A DNA stretch of 64,000 nt from JAGLCW01 sp964427915. Lineage in GTDB: Bacteria; Caldisericota; Caldisericia; UBA6126. Positions 1 through 8,302 of the stretch are shown piece by piece. Within the stretch, counting starts at the first letter, position 1, and every line of letters starts with the position of its first letter. The stretch covers positions 66,834 through 130,833 of the forward strand of contig CAYRWA010000001.1 of the NCBI GenBank assembly GCA_964427915.1. Direction: 5' to 3'. Position numbers and translations under genes: made by a program. Under the pieces are notes generated by a model. That model saw only the letters and a list, made by a program, of their open reading frames with translations, ran no database searches and was not told the DNA's origin.

Positions 1-1
1 G

Positions 2-643
2 CCCATGGATCGTTTTGTAAAAATGGCTCTGCAGGTTGCAGAATGGGATAGTGACTCGCAAAACTCATTGTACCTTCGAGTGTTCGATATGCTATTAAAT
101 GCTGCTTCTGGTGATACCAAGTGGAATGTTTTGTTTCATCTGAATGAAAAAAGCATATACTTTCGAACCTTTTCTCATGACCGCATCAAGGTGCTCTCTT
201 TGGAAGACATTTCCTTTTCTTGCGAGGAACCTATCCGATACTGGTCTGTAGAAACACAGGAAATAGGAGACATATCACAAGTTTCTCGAAACAAATCCGA
301 AAAACCAGATGCATCCTGGGAATCGATTCACTTGTTTACTTTGAATTCAGCATTGGAAAATGCATTTTCTTTGCCTGATATGCAGAAAATTACACAATTT
401 CCATACACCTATGAGTGTAGCATGGATAGTATTCAAACAGATTCCGATCGTTTGCAATCGTATGCACTTTGGTGGATTGGTATCACAGCCCTTTTGGCAG
501 CATTTCTTTTTATTGCAAAAGGAATAAAAAATCATCAAAAATCTACTAGCAACAAAAAAACTCTAGATAGCAAACAGCAACCAAAAAAACTGTATAAAAA
601 CTTCAAAAAATCTACCAAAAAGAAACGAAAGGGAAAACGTTAA
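2..643 (+). CDS. Probable linear-amide C-N hydrolase (Ntn family), C-terminal part, with membrane anchor; cut by window edge
   Basis: The frame is open to the left edge, so the visible 212 codons are probably the end of a longer gene. Residues about 38-75 (GDTKWNVLFHLNEKSIYFRT and the following LSLEDISFSC segment) resemble the last strands of choloylglycine-hydrolase/linear-amide hydrolases, where a phrase like W-x-V-x-Y-D-L-x-x-x-x-I-Y-F-x-T is followed by a D-F-S-C turn. The catalytic N-terminal cysteine would lie outside the window. One membrane segment follows (about residues 152-175), then a very basic tail (KSTKKKRKGKR). Its stop overlaps the start of the patatin gene (TAATG), so the two are probably translationally coupled. 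The family call is inference; the membrane anchor and the basic tail are seen directly. Confidence 0.45.
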   Translation, partial: PMDRFVKMALQVAEWDSDSQNSLYLRVFDMLLNAASGDTKWNVLFHLNEKSIYFRTFSHDRIKVLSLEDISFSCEEPIRYWSVETQEIGDISQVSRNKSEKPDASWESIHLFTLNSALENAFSLPDMQKITQFPYTYECSMDSIQTDSDRLQSYALWWIGITALLAAFLFIAKGIKNHQKSTSNKKTLDSKQQPKKLYKNFKKSTKKKRKGKR

Positions 644-1863
644 TGCTAGGCCTTGTATTGGAGGGTGGAGGTGCAAAAGGTTCCTATCATGCTGGCGCGT
701 ACAAGGCTTTGGTTGAAAACGATCTGATCCCCGATGCTGTTGTGGGAACTTCTATTGGTGCATTGAATGGCGCATTAATTGCCCAAGGTGATTGGGAAAC
801 CATGGTAGAACTTTGGTCCAATATGTCAATTTCTACTATTTTAGACATTGATCAAAAACACATACAGGATTTAAAAAAGCACCATTTTAGCATGGAAGGA
901 TTTCAATATTTTGCAAAATATCTCCATCGGTCTCTTGAAGAAGAAGGTCTTGATACATCAAAAATCCGTCAACTATTAGAATCCATCATAGACGAAGATA
1001 AACTCCGAAAAAGTCCCATCAATTTTGGACTTATCACTGTTTCAATATCAGAACTCAAGCCATATGAGATGTTTAAAGAGGATATCCCCAAAGGAGAATT
1101 AATTGATTATCTAATGGCTAGTTCCAATTTTCCTATTTTTAAAAGGCAAGTCATAGATGGGAAGAAATTCATTGATGGAGGAGTTTACGACAATACTCCC
1201 ATTGATTTGTTAAAAGACAAAGGGTTCGATCATATTATTATCGTTCGAACACACGGCTTTGGAATCAATCGATCTGTTGATATGCAAAACGTACGAACAA
1301 CAGAGATTGACTCTAACAGGGACTTGGGAAATGTACTTGATTTTTCAAAAGAAAATTGCAAAAAAAACCTTCAATTAGGATATTACGATGCTTTAAAAGC
1401 AATCCAACATTTGCATGGTAGAGACTACTACTTTCAACCCTTGAACAATGAACCCTATATCATTAAGAAACTTTTAGAGATGCCCGAATCTATTGTTAAT
1501 GAAATTGCGGTTAAAGTAGGTATTAACAAGGATTATTCTCATGCGAGAAAAATACTCGAAGGCATTATGCCCGCACTCGCAGAACTTGTAGATGCTCCAA
1601 AAAAAGCCACCTACGAAGAAATTCTGGAGTACGTATGTGAAGAGGCTGCAAAAAAAATCCCTTTGGATCGTTATAAAATCTACACGTTACTAGAAATGAT
1701 TAAACAAATTCAAGCCAAGTACAAACCTGCTTCACAAAGTTTACTTCAAAAGTGGTTCTCGCTACCAATGAAAAACGATCTGTTCCGAAAAGCCTTTAAA
1801 GATCAGATTATAAGAGAGGTTGTTATGAAAGTTTTCAATATTCAGAATGAATCTGTCGAGTAG
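643..1863 (+). CDS. Patatin-like phospholipase family protein
   Basis: 406 aa. It carries all three patatin signatures: the oxyanion glycine loop GGGAKG (residues 8-13), the nucleophile elbow GTSIG with Ser37, and the DGG motif with the dyad Asp178. This is a Ser-Asp hydrolase fold that usually acts as a phospholipase A or lysophospholipase at the cytoplasmic membrane. No signal peptide is seen. The region after about residue 300 is not part of the catalytic core and I do not recognise it. The start shares one base with the upstream stop, and the small DUF898 gene begins 6 nt downstream, so this is the middle gene of a compact three-gene unit. The substrate cannot be read from sequence. Confidence 0.9.
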   Translation: MLGLVLEGGGAKGSYHAGAYKALVENDLIPDAVVGTSIGALNGALIAQGDWETMVELWSNMSISTILDIDQKHIQDLKKHHFSMEGFQYFAKYLHRSLEEEGLDTSKIRQLLESIIDEDKLRKSPINFGLITVSISELKPYEMFKEDIPKGELIDYLMASSNFPIFKRQVIDGKKFIDGGVYDNTPIDLLKDKGFDHIIIVRTHGFGINRSVDMQNVRTTEIDSNRDLGNVLDFSKENCKKNLQLGYYDALKAIQHLHGRDYYFQPLNNEPYIIKKLLEMPESIVNEIAVKVGINKDYSHARKILEGIMPALAELVDAPKKATYEEILEYVCEEAAKKIPLDRYKIYTLLEMIKQIQAKYKPASQSLLQKWFSLPMKNDLFRKAFKDQIIREVVMKVFNIQNESVE

Positions 1864-1869
1864 TCCATA

Positions 1870-2202
1870 ATGCCATATGTTAACTTAAGTGGCTCGTCGG
1901 GTCCTCATTATTATGACGGTGATGTAGTGGGTTGGATGGGCGTTTTCATGCCTTCCGTCCTAATGTGCGTCCTTACGCTTGGTCTTGCATATCCCTATGC
2001 ACGTTGTTTTTTTCTTTCCTGGTATATCAGTTGTCTTGTAATTGATGGAAAACGATTGTCTTTCCATGGTACTTGGCAAGAATTATACCCTGTATGGTGC
2101 AAAGGAGTTGTCCTTACCATCCTAACGCTTGGCCTATATTATCCTTGGATGTACACCAATCTACGTAAGTGGGAATACTCCCATGTCAAATCTTCCGATT
2201 AG
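1870..2202 (+). CDS. Small DUF898/YjgN-like membrane protein
   Basis: 110 aa. Two membrane segments (about 22-48 and 72-94) share the repeated phrase LTLGLxYPx (LTLGLAYPYA and LTLGLYYPWM). This internal duplication is typical of the DUF898/YjgN family, whose function is unknown. The family is usually longer (over 300 aa), so this is a minimal version. The C-terminal R-K-W-E-Y also fits. It lies 6 nt after the patatin gene and is probably co-transcribed with it. Its TAG stop overlaps the convergent tsaC stop: the four bases 2199-2202 serve both. No hairpin terminator is seen. Confidence 0.7.
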   Translation: MPYVNLSGSSGPHYYDGDVVGWMGVFMPSVLMCVLTLGLAYPYARCFFLSWYISCLVIDGKRLSFHGTWQELYPVWCKGVVLTILTLGLYYPWMYTNLRKWEYSHVKSSD

Positions 2203-2816
2203 CTACCCCGTATAACGCCTTCTCGTAAAATTTTATACTGATCAGGTTCTGTAAATGAAATTACCGCAGAAGGTTGACATGCTTCTGTTTCTTCTCTTTG
2301 AAGGTCAAGTATCAGAGCATTTGCTCCCATCTTTTGTTGTGCTTCTAGAGGGCTTGCAAAGGGTTGTTCATCACGGCTATTTGCACTCGTTGTAAGCAGT
2401 GGAAAGTCAAGGTCGCTAAGAAAATCTAGTAAATACGGATCCGAAGGTACTCGTATCCCAATCGTATCATACATTTTCTGGGGGGTTGTATAGAGGGCAC
2501 ATTGTTTCATTGGGAAAACACCCGTTACAGTCCCTGGCCAATTATCTTTCAGCAGTGGATGCTGAAGCAACAGGGGATTCGACACGTATTGATGGGCTTT
2601 TTTTGCATCATCAAGAAAAAGAATAAGAGGTTTGTTTTCATCTCTCATTTTTAAAGAAAAAAGGTTGCAAACAGCTTGATGAGACTCTCCATGTACTCCG
2701 ATGCCCATCACTGTATCGGTAGGAAAAATAATAGGTTTGTCTTGAAGAAGCCATTTTCTACAAAACTCTTTTTCAAAATTAGAAAGATACGGAGGAGTGT
2801 CAACACGAAGAATCAT
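2199..2816 (-). CDS. tsaC: Threonylcarbamoyl-AMP synthase (TsaC/Sua5/YrdC family)
   Basis: 205 aa, the length of the YrdC-only (TsaC) form; the C-terminal Sua5 domain is absent. The enzyme makes L-threonylcarbamoyl-AMP from Thr, bicarbonate and ATP for t6A37 modification of ANN-decoding tRNAs. Visible motifs are the N-terminal PTDTVMGIG, the KMRDENKPL loop (equivalent of KxRxxxKPL) and the TTSANSRDEQP nucleotide loop (TSAN-S-x-x-x-P). It is the last gene of the tRNA-rho-prfA operon, starting 2 nt after the plsY stop. The prfA-prmC-(plsY)-tsaC association resembles the Bacillota prfA-prmC-ywlC arrangement. Confidence 0.92.
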   Translation of the reverse strand: MILRVDTPPYLSNFEKEFCRKWLLQDKPIIFPTDTVMGIGVHGESHQAVCNLFSLKMRDENKPLILFLDDAKKAHQYVSNPLLLQHPLLKDNWPGTVTGVFPMKQCALYTTPQKMYDTIGIRVPSDPYLLDFLSDLDFPLLTTSANSRDEQPFASPLEAQQKMGANALILDLQREETEACQPSAVISFTEPDQYKILREGVIRGS

Positions 2817-2818
2817 CT

Positions 2819-3451
2819 CTATTGATTGCCAACCAAATTCTTTTTAAACATAACCTTTTCTGTTCCTGAAAAAAGACGATTAATGTTCTCTCTATGCTGC
2901 CAAATCGTCAACAAGGTGAAAAAGACAGAGAATACTAGCGTCCATACACTAGGCTGTAACAGAAGGAACCATAGAATCGTGGAGACAACAGACACAATCG
3001 AAGCCAACGAAACGTATCCCCAAATCAGAAGCACAACCACCCATACTACAACCATCAGAAGAGCTATATTGAAGTCATAAACTAGCAACAATCCAAACAA
3101 AGTAGACATTCCTTTTCCACCGGTAAACCCTAAAAAGCAAGAGTAATCATGCCCAATAATACTCAGAGAAACAACAAACAAAAGAACATCTCGGTACAAT
3201 TGAGCCATACCAGGGAACAACCAAGAGGCAATGAAAAAAGGAACAATTGCTTTCGATGCATCCAAAAGAAAAGAAAGAAGTCCCCATTTCAATCCCAACA
3301 CTCGTGCAATATTTGTAGCCCCAACATTGCCAGAGCCTTTCTGACGTATATCAATTTTGTGCAATAAATAGGCAATAATGTATCCAAAGGGAATACTGCC
3401 GTACAAGTACGATCCGATCGCAAGAATAACAATATGCATTGTTTCAATCAT
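2819..3451 (-). CDS. plsY: Glycerol-3-phosphate acyltransferase (acyl-phosphate type)
   Basis: 210 aa integral membrane protein with about five segments. PlsY acylates sn-glycerol-3-phosphate from acyl-phosphate, the first step of phosphatidic acid synthesis in bacteria lacking PlsB. The conserved loops are present: GSIPFGY near the N-terminus, the G-SGNVGATNIAR loop, and GHDYSCFLGFTGGKGMST, which corresponds to the GHxxxxFLxFKGGKGxAT motif. I chose the ATG at 3451 because GGAGG stands 5 nt upstream of it. A GTG four codons earlier would put that Shine-Dalgarno inside the gene. The 5' end overlaps prmC by 8 nt. No plsX is seen in this window. Confidence 0.93.
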   Translation of the reverse strand: MIETMHIVILAIGSYLYGSIPFGYIIAYLLHKIDIRQKGSGNVGATNIARVLGLKWGLLSFLLDASKAIVPFFIASWLFPGMAQLYRDVLLFVVSLSIIGHDYSCFLGFTGGKGMSTLFGLLLVYDFNIALLMVVVWVVVLLIWGYVSLASIVSVVSTILWFLLLQPSVWTLVFSVFFTLLTIWQHRENINRLFSGTEKVMFKKNLVGNQ

Positions 3452-4283
3452 AATATCCTCCACAAATTCGATGGATACCAGCTAAATCATCCTTAATGAA
3501 GCAATGATAAAAACCATAGTATTCCATTTTTTGGTTACACTTTTCAGACAATCCATCGCACATTTCAAATAAAAGCAATCCATTTTTAGCAAGATGATTA
3601 CGAGATTCTCGTATAAGCTTATCTATCAGCTGCAAACCATCGGTCCCTCCATCCAAAGCGAGTCGTGGTTCCTTTTTCACATCGTCAGGGAGTGAATCAA
3701 GCCACGAAGTTGGTATATAGGGAGGGTTTGATACAATCAGGTTGTAGGTGTCCTTTATATTGGCAAACATATCGCTATGAATAAGTCGAAGTCGGTTCTG
3801 GAGTCGATATTTTTCACAATTCCTTGTAGCAACTTGAAGAGCTTCGAGAGAAATATCAGAAGCATCAACGCGTGCAGTAGGAAACAGAACTCCAATGGCA
3901 ATAGCAATAGCACCTGAACCAGTCCCTAGGTCAAGGATATGTGCGCAAGATTGTTGTTGTAGAAAAGCTACCGAAAGATCGACTAAAAGCTCTGTTTCTG
4001 GTCTTGGAATTAACACATTTTCGTTGACATCAAGAGAAAGAGTAAAGAAAGGTTTTTCTCCCGTAATATAAGCAATTGGACAACCCTGCACTCTTCTGTT
4101 TAGAAATGCTTGATACTTTGACAATTCCTTTTCACTAATGGGGTCCTGAAGATGAGCATACAAATAGGTTCGATTCATCTGTAGTGACTGCATCAAAAGA
4201 ATCTCCACTTCTACTTTGGCATGATCTGGAGGGAGCTTTTGTGACCCAAATTGAAGGGCATCCGCAATGCTCATCGTATTCAT
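3444..4283 (-). CDS. prmC: Release factor glutamine methyltransferase
   Basis: 279 aa. PrmC (HemK) N5-methylates the Gln of the GGQ motif of RF1/RF2. It shows the SAM-binding glycine loop LDLGTGSGAIAIA and the substrate-binding SNPPY motif (VSNPPYIP), preceded by the helical N-terminal domain (first 75 or so residues). The gene starts 3 nt after the stop of prfA, which encodes its own substrate, a widespread arrangement. A second ATG three codons in is an alternative start. The end overlaps plsY by 8 nt. Confidence 0.95.
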   Translation of the reverse strand: MNTMSIADALQFGSQKLPPDHAKVEVEILLMQSLQMNRTYLYAHLQDPISEKELSKYQAFLNRRVQGCPIAYITGEKPFFTLSLDVNENVLIPRPETELLVDLSVAFLQQQSCAHILDLGTGSGAIAIAIGVLFPTARVDASDISLEALQVATRNCEKYRLQNRLRLIHSDMFANIKDTYNLIVSNPPYIPTSWLDSLPDDVKKEPRLALDGGTDGLQLIDKLIRESRNHLAKNGLLLFEMCDGLSEKCNQKMEYYGFYHCFIKDDLAGIHRICGGYYD

Positions 4284-4286
4284 ATG

Positions 4287-5351
4287 CTACGTTTCAGAAA
4301 TCTGCTCTTGGTTCCAAGCAAGCTGTAAAGCTTCCACAAATTCATCCAAATCACCATTCATGATTTGAGGTAAATTATGAGAACTATACCCTATACGGTG
4401 ATCCGTTACTCGGTTTTGGGGGTAATTGTACGTTCGTATTTTTTCGCTTCGGTCTCCCCAACCCACTTGGGATTTTCGACTTTGCGACTCTTCATCCTGT
4501 ATTCTTTGTTTCTCAACATCCAATAAACGGGCATGAAGAATTTTGATAGCGCGCAGCTTATTTTGTAGTTTCGATCGTTCGTCTTGGCATACAACAACTG
4601 TATTGGTTGGAAGGTGTGTTACGCGAATTGCAGTTTCGTTTTTTTGTACATTCTGCCCCCCATGGCCCGAAGCATTAAAAACATCAATACGTAAATCGGA
4701 AGGATCAATATCGATGTCTGCTTCTTCCGCTTCTGTCATGACGGCTACAGTAACGGTGGATGTATGGATGCGACCCCCCGATTCCGTTGTAGGAACCCGT
4801 TGTACTCGATGAACACCCGATTCAAATTTAAAAAACTTCCTTGCATAGGATCCAGATATTTCAAAAATAATTTCCTTGAACCCCCCGATACCAATTTCAT
4901 GAGAAGACATGATATCTACAGTCAGTTGTTTGGAAATTGCATAGTTGAAATACATTCGGTATAAGTCTGCTGCAAACAAAGCGGCTTCATCACCACCAGC
5001 AGCTGCACGGATCTCGACGATAACATCTCTTTGATCCTCTGGATCTTGTGGGACAAGAAGATCTTTAATGTGAGCAATCAGTTGCTCTTTTTTTGCAAGC
5101 AACTGATCCAGCTCTAGCTCCAGCTCTTTTCTGTCGGCAGCATTGGCTTCTTCTTTCTTGAGAGTAGTAAACTCCTCAATTTCTTGCATCAAGGAATGAT
5201 ACTCATGATATGCTTGTGAATACACCTTCAGAGAACGTTCTCGTTTTCCCAACGCAGCTACTTTTTTTTGATCAGCTAGTACGGTTGGGTCTGACAAAGA
5301 AGCCAATATTTCTTGATATTCGTTTTCGTATTGTTTTAATTTCTCGATCAT
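4287..5351 (-). CDS. prfA: Peptide chain release factor 1
   Basis: 354 aa, normal length for RF1. It shows the peptidyl-tRNA hydrolysis motif GGQ in SGHGGQNVQKNETAIR, and the stop-codon reading loop RVPTTESGGRIHTS, where the tripeptide sits in the PxT form typical of RF1 (UAA/UAG) rather than the SPF of RF2. The N-terminal helical domain occupies the first 100 residues or so. The start overlaps the end of rho by four bases (ATGA), so translation is probably coupled to rho. prmC follows after 3 nt. Confidence 0.96.
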   Translation of the reverse strand: MIEKLKQYENEYQEILASLSDPTVLADQKKVAALGKRERSLKVYSQAYHEYHSLMQEIEEFTTLKKEEANAADRKELELELDQLLAKKEQLIAHIKDLLVPQDPEDQRDVIVEIRAAAGGDEAALFAADLYRMYFNYAISKQLTVDIMSSHEIGIGGFKEIIFEISGSYARKFFKFESGVHRVQRVPTTESGGRIHTSTVTVAVMTEAEEADIDIDPSDLRIDVFNASGHGGQNVQKNETAIRVTHLPTNTVVVCQDERSKLQNKLRAIKILHARLLDVEKQRIQDEESQSRKSQVGWGDRSEKIRTYNYPQNRVTDHRIGYSSHNLPQIMNGDLDEFVEALQLAWNQEQISET

Positions 5352-6997
5352 ACTTTATTGTTTTTTGGCTGCTGGAGAGATATACTTTCCAGAAACTTCT
5401 CATTTGATGGACTTTCTTTCATCCATTTAATCAATCTTTCTAAAGCTTCAGAGTTATCTAAATTGGATAAGAACTTCCGAACCATCCAAATTCGTCGCAG
5501 TTCATCCCCTTCATACAAGAGCTCTTCTCTTCGTGTAGAAGATCTCGAAATATCCAAAGCAGGGAATACACGCTTTTCAGACAGTTTCCTTTCAAGAACT
5601 AGTTCCATGTTACCAGTTCCCTTAAATTCTTCATAAATGATTTCATCCATTTTGGAACCAGTCTCAATCAGGGCTGTTGCCAATATTGTTAAACTACCAC
5701 CACCGTCTATATTTCGTGCAGCTCCTAAGAACTTTTTGGGACCATGGATAGCTGCTGTATCCAACCCGCCGGTAAGAGTTCTTCCTGATGGTGTACAAGA
5801 AAGATTGTAGGCTCGTGTTAATCGAGTTATTCCGTCCAATAAAATAACAACGTCTTTTTTCATTTCTACAAGTCGTTTTGCTCTGTTTAGTGCCAATTCA
5901 ACAACACGGATATGGTTTTCAGGCAATTGATCAAAGGTGGAAGAAATGATGTCTCCTTTTACGGAGCGTTTCATATCTGTCACTTCTTCGGGGCGTTCGT
6001 CAATCAACAAGATCATTAAATAGGCTTCAGGATTATTCTTTGCAATGCCCTGGGCAATTCTTTTGATAACAGTTGTTTTTCCGGCTTTAGGAGGGGACAC
6101 AATCAGTCCTCTTTGTCCTTTTCCCAGAGGGGATATTAATTCAATCAGCCTGTTGGTTATATTCGCAGTTTCTACCGAAGCTGAAAGTCGAAAACGTTCC
6201 AAAGGAAAGATAGGAATAAGGTCCTCAAAGCGTTGTCTATTAATGATGGAAGTTGGGTGTGCTTTATTGATAGAATCGACAGTTGTTAAAGCACTGTATT
6301 TTTCCTTTTCGTTACGAGGATTTCTCATCCGTCCTTCAATATAATCCCCTGGACGAAGCCCAAGTTTTTTAATTAAAGAGGGATGAACATAAATATCAGA
6401 TGTATCTGGAATATATTTTGGAGATCGTAAAAAACCATACCCATCTACATGTACATCCAAAACTCCTTTAGCAGTAGGTTTAGAAGGTCCATGGTCATGT
6501 TTCATATGGGGAGACTGTTCTTGTTGATATCGACCCTGTTTTGGTTCTCTTTCTTGCGTTTGGGGAGGGGTCTCTCTTGGTTGTTCTTGGTTTTTAGCTT
6601 TATCTGGTGAGATATCTTTTTGTGATGATTTCGTTTCATCCTTCTTCACATCGGCTTTCTCTGTTTTCTTTTGCGGTTCTTCAGGGGAAATGTTCTCCTT
6701 TTTTTCCTCTTTTTCCTCTTTTTCCTCTTTTTCTTCTTTATCTTTTTTTGGCGTGTCCTTTTTGGAAGAGCTTTTTGAGGTGATTTTGGGAGAAGATTCT
6801 TTTGCTGGCTTTTCTTTCTTTTTTTCCGGCTCTTGTAAAGAAGTGTTTCCATCTTTTAAATCTAGAATGGCATCAATCAGTTCTTGTTTTTTGAAACGGG
6901 TATAGCGCAGAACCTTAATTTCACGAGCTATTTGATACAATTCTCTGGCTCGTAGGGATTCTAAGTATTCTCGGGTTAATTGATCTAAGTTAAACAT
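5348..6997 (-). CDS. rho: Transcription termination factor Rho with a charged insertion
   Basis: 549 aa, against about 420-430 for the plain form. Order: Rho N-terminal helical domain (1-48), a lysine/glutamate-rich low-complexity insertion (about 50-175), cold-shock RNA-binding domain with GYGFLRSP (186-193), then the RecA-type ATPase with Walker A SPPKAGKTT (301-309), the ILLIDERPEEV segment and the late hexamer motifs. Residues 88-99 are an exact EEK repeat encoded by 9-nt tandem repeats (6701-6736). A GGAGG site precedes the start. The insertion resembles in position the variable N-terminal insertion domains of some Clostridia and Actinobacteria, which change RNA binding; its role here is inferred only. 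Confidence 0.96.
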   Translation of the reverse strand: MFNLDQLTREYLESLRARELYQIAREIKVLRYTRFKKQELIDAILDLKDGNTSLQEPEKKKEKPAKESSPKITSKSSSKKDTPKKDKEEKEEKEEKEEKKENISPEEPQKKTEKADVKKDETKSSQKDISPDKAKNQEQPRETPPQTQEREPKQGRYQQEQSPHMKHDHGPSKPTAKGVLDVHVDGYGFLRSPKYIPDTSDIYVHPSLIKKLGLRPGDYIEGRMRNPRNEKEKYSALTTVDSINKAHPTSIINRQRFEDLIPIFPLERFRLSASVETANITNRLIELISPLGKGQRGLIVSPPKAGKTTVIKRIAQGIAKNNPEAYLMILLIDERPEEVTDMKRSVKGDIISSTFDQLPENHIRVVELALNRAKRLVEMKKDVVILLDGITRLTRAYNLSCTPSGRTLTGGLDTAAIHGPKKFLGAARNIDGGGSLTILATALIETGSKMDEIIYEEFKGTGNMELVLERKLSEKRVFPALDISRSSTRREELLYEGDELRRIWMVRKFLSNLDNSEALERLIKWMKESPSNEKFLESISLQQPKNNKV

Positions 6998-7017
6998 AAA
7001 CTACCTCCAAGGGCTAC

Positions 7018-7425
7018 CTATTTGATATCGGTTGAAACTTTATCTATGATTTCATTACACAGACGATCAGCAACATGATTCTCTTTTCGGGGAATATGCG
7101 TAAACGTTACCGAATGAAAGCAACGAACGAGCTCCATGATTCGTTGATAGAGCGGAAACAAGTCGGGGCTCTTTACTTTCCATTGATGTCTACACTGATT
7201 CACAACCAAAAGGCTGTCACTAAAGATGTGGATATCGTTGTAATGATCTTTTTTGCATTTTTCAAGTGCTAGCAATACTGCCGTATACTCCGCATAATTG
7301 TTCGTTTGAATGCCAAGAAATTTCGCGTACTCACAAACAATTTTTTCATCATTTTGTATGACGTACGCGCAACTTGCTAAGCCAGGATTGCTTCTACTGG
7401 CTCCATCTGTATAGACCTTAATCAT
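7018..7425 (-). CDS. rnhA: Ribonuclease HI family protein
   Basis: 135 aa, a compact RNase HI fold. The four acidic metal ligands are visible: Asp7 in YTDGASRSNPG, Glu46 in NNYAEY, Asp70 in FSDSLLVVNQ and Asp120 in NHVADRLCNE. It would cleave the RNA strand of RNA-DNA hybrids. The basic handle helix of E. coli RNase HI is absent, as in other short rnhA/RNase HI-like proteins. It overlaps the upstream zinc-ribbon gene by 8 nt; rho follows after a 20-nt gap holding its own GGAGG site. Confidence 0.9.
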   Translation of the reverse strand: MIKVYTDGASRSNPGLASCAYVIQNDEKIVCEYAKFLGIQTNNYAEYTAVLLALEKCKKDHYNDIHIFSDSLLVVNQCRHQWKVKSPDLFPLYQRIMELVRCFHSVTFTHIPRKENHVADRLCNEIIDKVSTDIK

Positions 7426-8134
7426 TCTTTCTCACAATGATTCGGTTGCAGTTCTCACAATAATGAATTTCGTCTGGCTTGCGGTATATAGCATCAATCA
7501 ATCGCTGGGATTGGGTGGTGCCACAGCCAGAACATGCACCATTTTCAACAAACACAACAGCACTTTGCTGTCCTCTAGAGAAGGACTTGTCAAATATCTC
7601 TACCAGTTCTTGATCTAGTTTTTCTCGAGATTGTTCAATTTCTTTTTCAACTCCACTGATTTCTTTTGCAATCTCTTGGGTTCTGGCTTTCATAAAAGCT
7701 TTTTCTTGTTGGAATTCTTCTTTTAATCTACTGAATTCGATATCCAGTTCTTGGAAACTCTTCTCTTCATTCTCGATTTGATTCATGCACTCAATAACGT
7801 CCGATTCGGTAATAGCAATTCTTTCTTTCAAAAGTTGTACCTTCCTTTGTAAATCTGAAAGCTCTTTTGAATTTTTTGGTGCGGTGTTGTCATACATTGT
7901 TTTTGTATAATCCTCTGCTTGATGCTCTAAATCTTTTAGAAAAGCTTCCTTTTGTTTCAAGGACACCTGAGAATCTTGAAAAGATTTTTGCATTTTCTTC
8001 CATTGTAAAAATTTTAGTTTTGCGCTTGATTCTATAGATGAAAAACGCAGCTTGATCTTTCGATCTTCTCGTTTTAATTCATTCAAGCGATCATACTTCA
8101 ATTGTAAGTGGTATAAATTAAGTAGCATATTCAT
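7418..8134 (-). CDS. Coiled-coil protein with C-terminal C4 zinc ribbon
   Basis: 238 aa. Residues about 1-180 are a long antiparallel-type coiled coil rich in K, E, Q and L. The C-terminus carries a zinc ribbon, C-S-G-C (GACSGCGTTQ) and C-E-N-C (YCENCNRI), 20-odd residues apart. This matches the zinc-ribbon family often found directly upstream of rnhA-type genes in many bacteria; its function is not established, and nucleic-acid or flagellar roles have been proposed for relatives. It starts 14 nt after the 3' end of the tRNA gene, with no Shine-Dalgarno in between, and overlaps rnhA by 8 nt. Confidence 0.85.
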   Translation of the reverse strand: MNMLLNLYHLQLKYDRLNELKREDRKIKLRFSSIESSAKLKFLQWKKMQKSFQDSQVSLKQKEAFLKDLEHQAEDYTKTMYDNTAPKNSKELSDLQRKVQLLKERIAITESDVIECMNQIENEEKSFQELDIEFSRLKEEFQQEKAFMKARTQEIAKEISGVEKEIEQSREKLDQELVEIFDKSFSRGQQSAVVFVENGACSGCGTTQSQRLIDAIYRKPDEIHYCENCNRIIVRKND

Positions 8135-8148
8135 CGATATTATGGATT

Positions 8149-8222
8149 TGGGCCCTGAAGGACTCGAACCTCCGACCCGCTGGTTATGAGCCAGCTGCTC
8201 TAACCAACTGAGCTAAGGGCCC
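8149..8222 (-). tRNA. tRNA with CAT anticodon, Ile2 (lysidine) more likely than elongator Met
   Basis: A full cloverleaf on the minus strand: acceptor GGGCCCT pairs with AGGGCCC, the D arm is GCTCAGTTGGTTAGAGC, the anticodon stem GCTGG/CCAGC encloses loop CTCATAA (anticodon CAT), and the T arm has GGTTCGAGTCC. The discriminator is A; CCA is not encoded. Acceptor pairs C4-G69 and C5-G68 are determinants that E. coli TilS uses on tRNA-Ile2, so I lean to Ile2; elongator Met remains possible. It heads the rho operon. Confidence 0.93.
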
Positions 8223-8260
8223 GGTTAAACCTCCAATGAAATGATTTCATGGCGAATACA

Positions 8261-8288
8261 AATTTATTCTTTTTTCTTTTTTTGTCAA
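8261..8288 (-). promoter_or_regulatory. Promoter for the tRNA-rho operon
   Basis: Minus-strand -35 TTGACA (8288-8283), a 16-nt spacer and a weaker -10 TAAATT (8266-8261) place the start near 8254, about 30 nt before the tRNA. No other promoter or terminator is seen before the zinc-ribbon gene, so it probably also drives rnhA, rho and prfA. Confidence 0.6.
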
Positions 8289-8302
8289 ATTTAATCAAAA
8301 AA

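Noticed and set aside
6646..6852. Lysine-rich 68-codon frame on the minus strand
   Set aside because: It is the shifted frame of the K/E-rich insertion of rho; low-complexity codons keep all frames open there.
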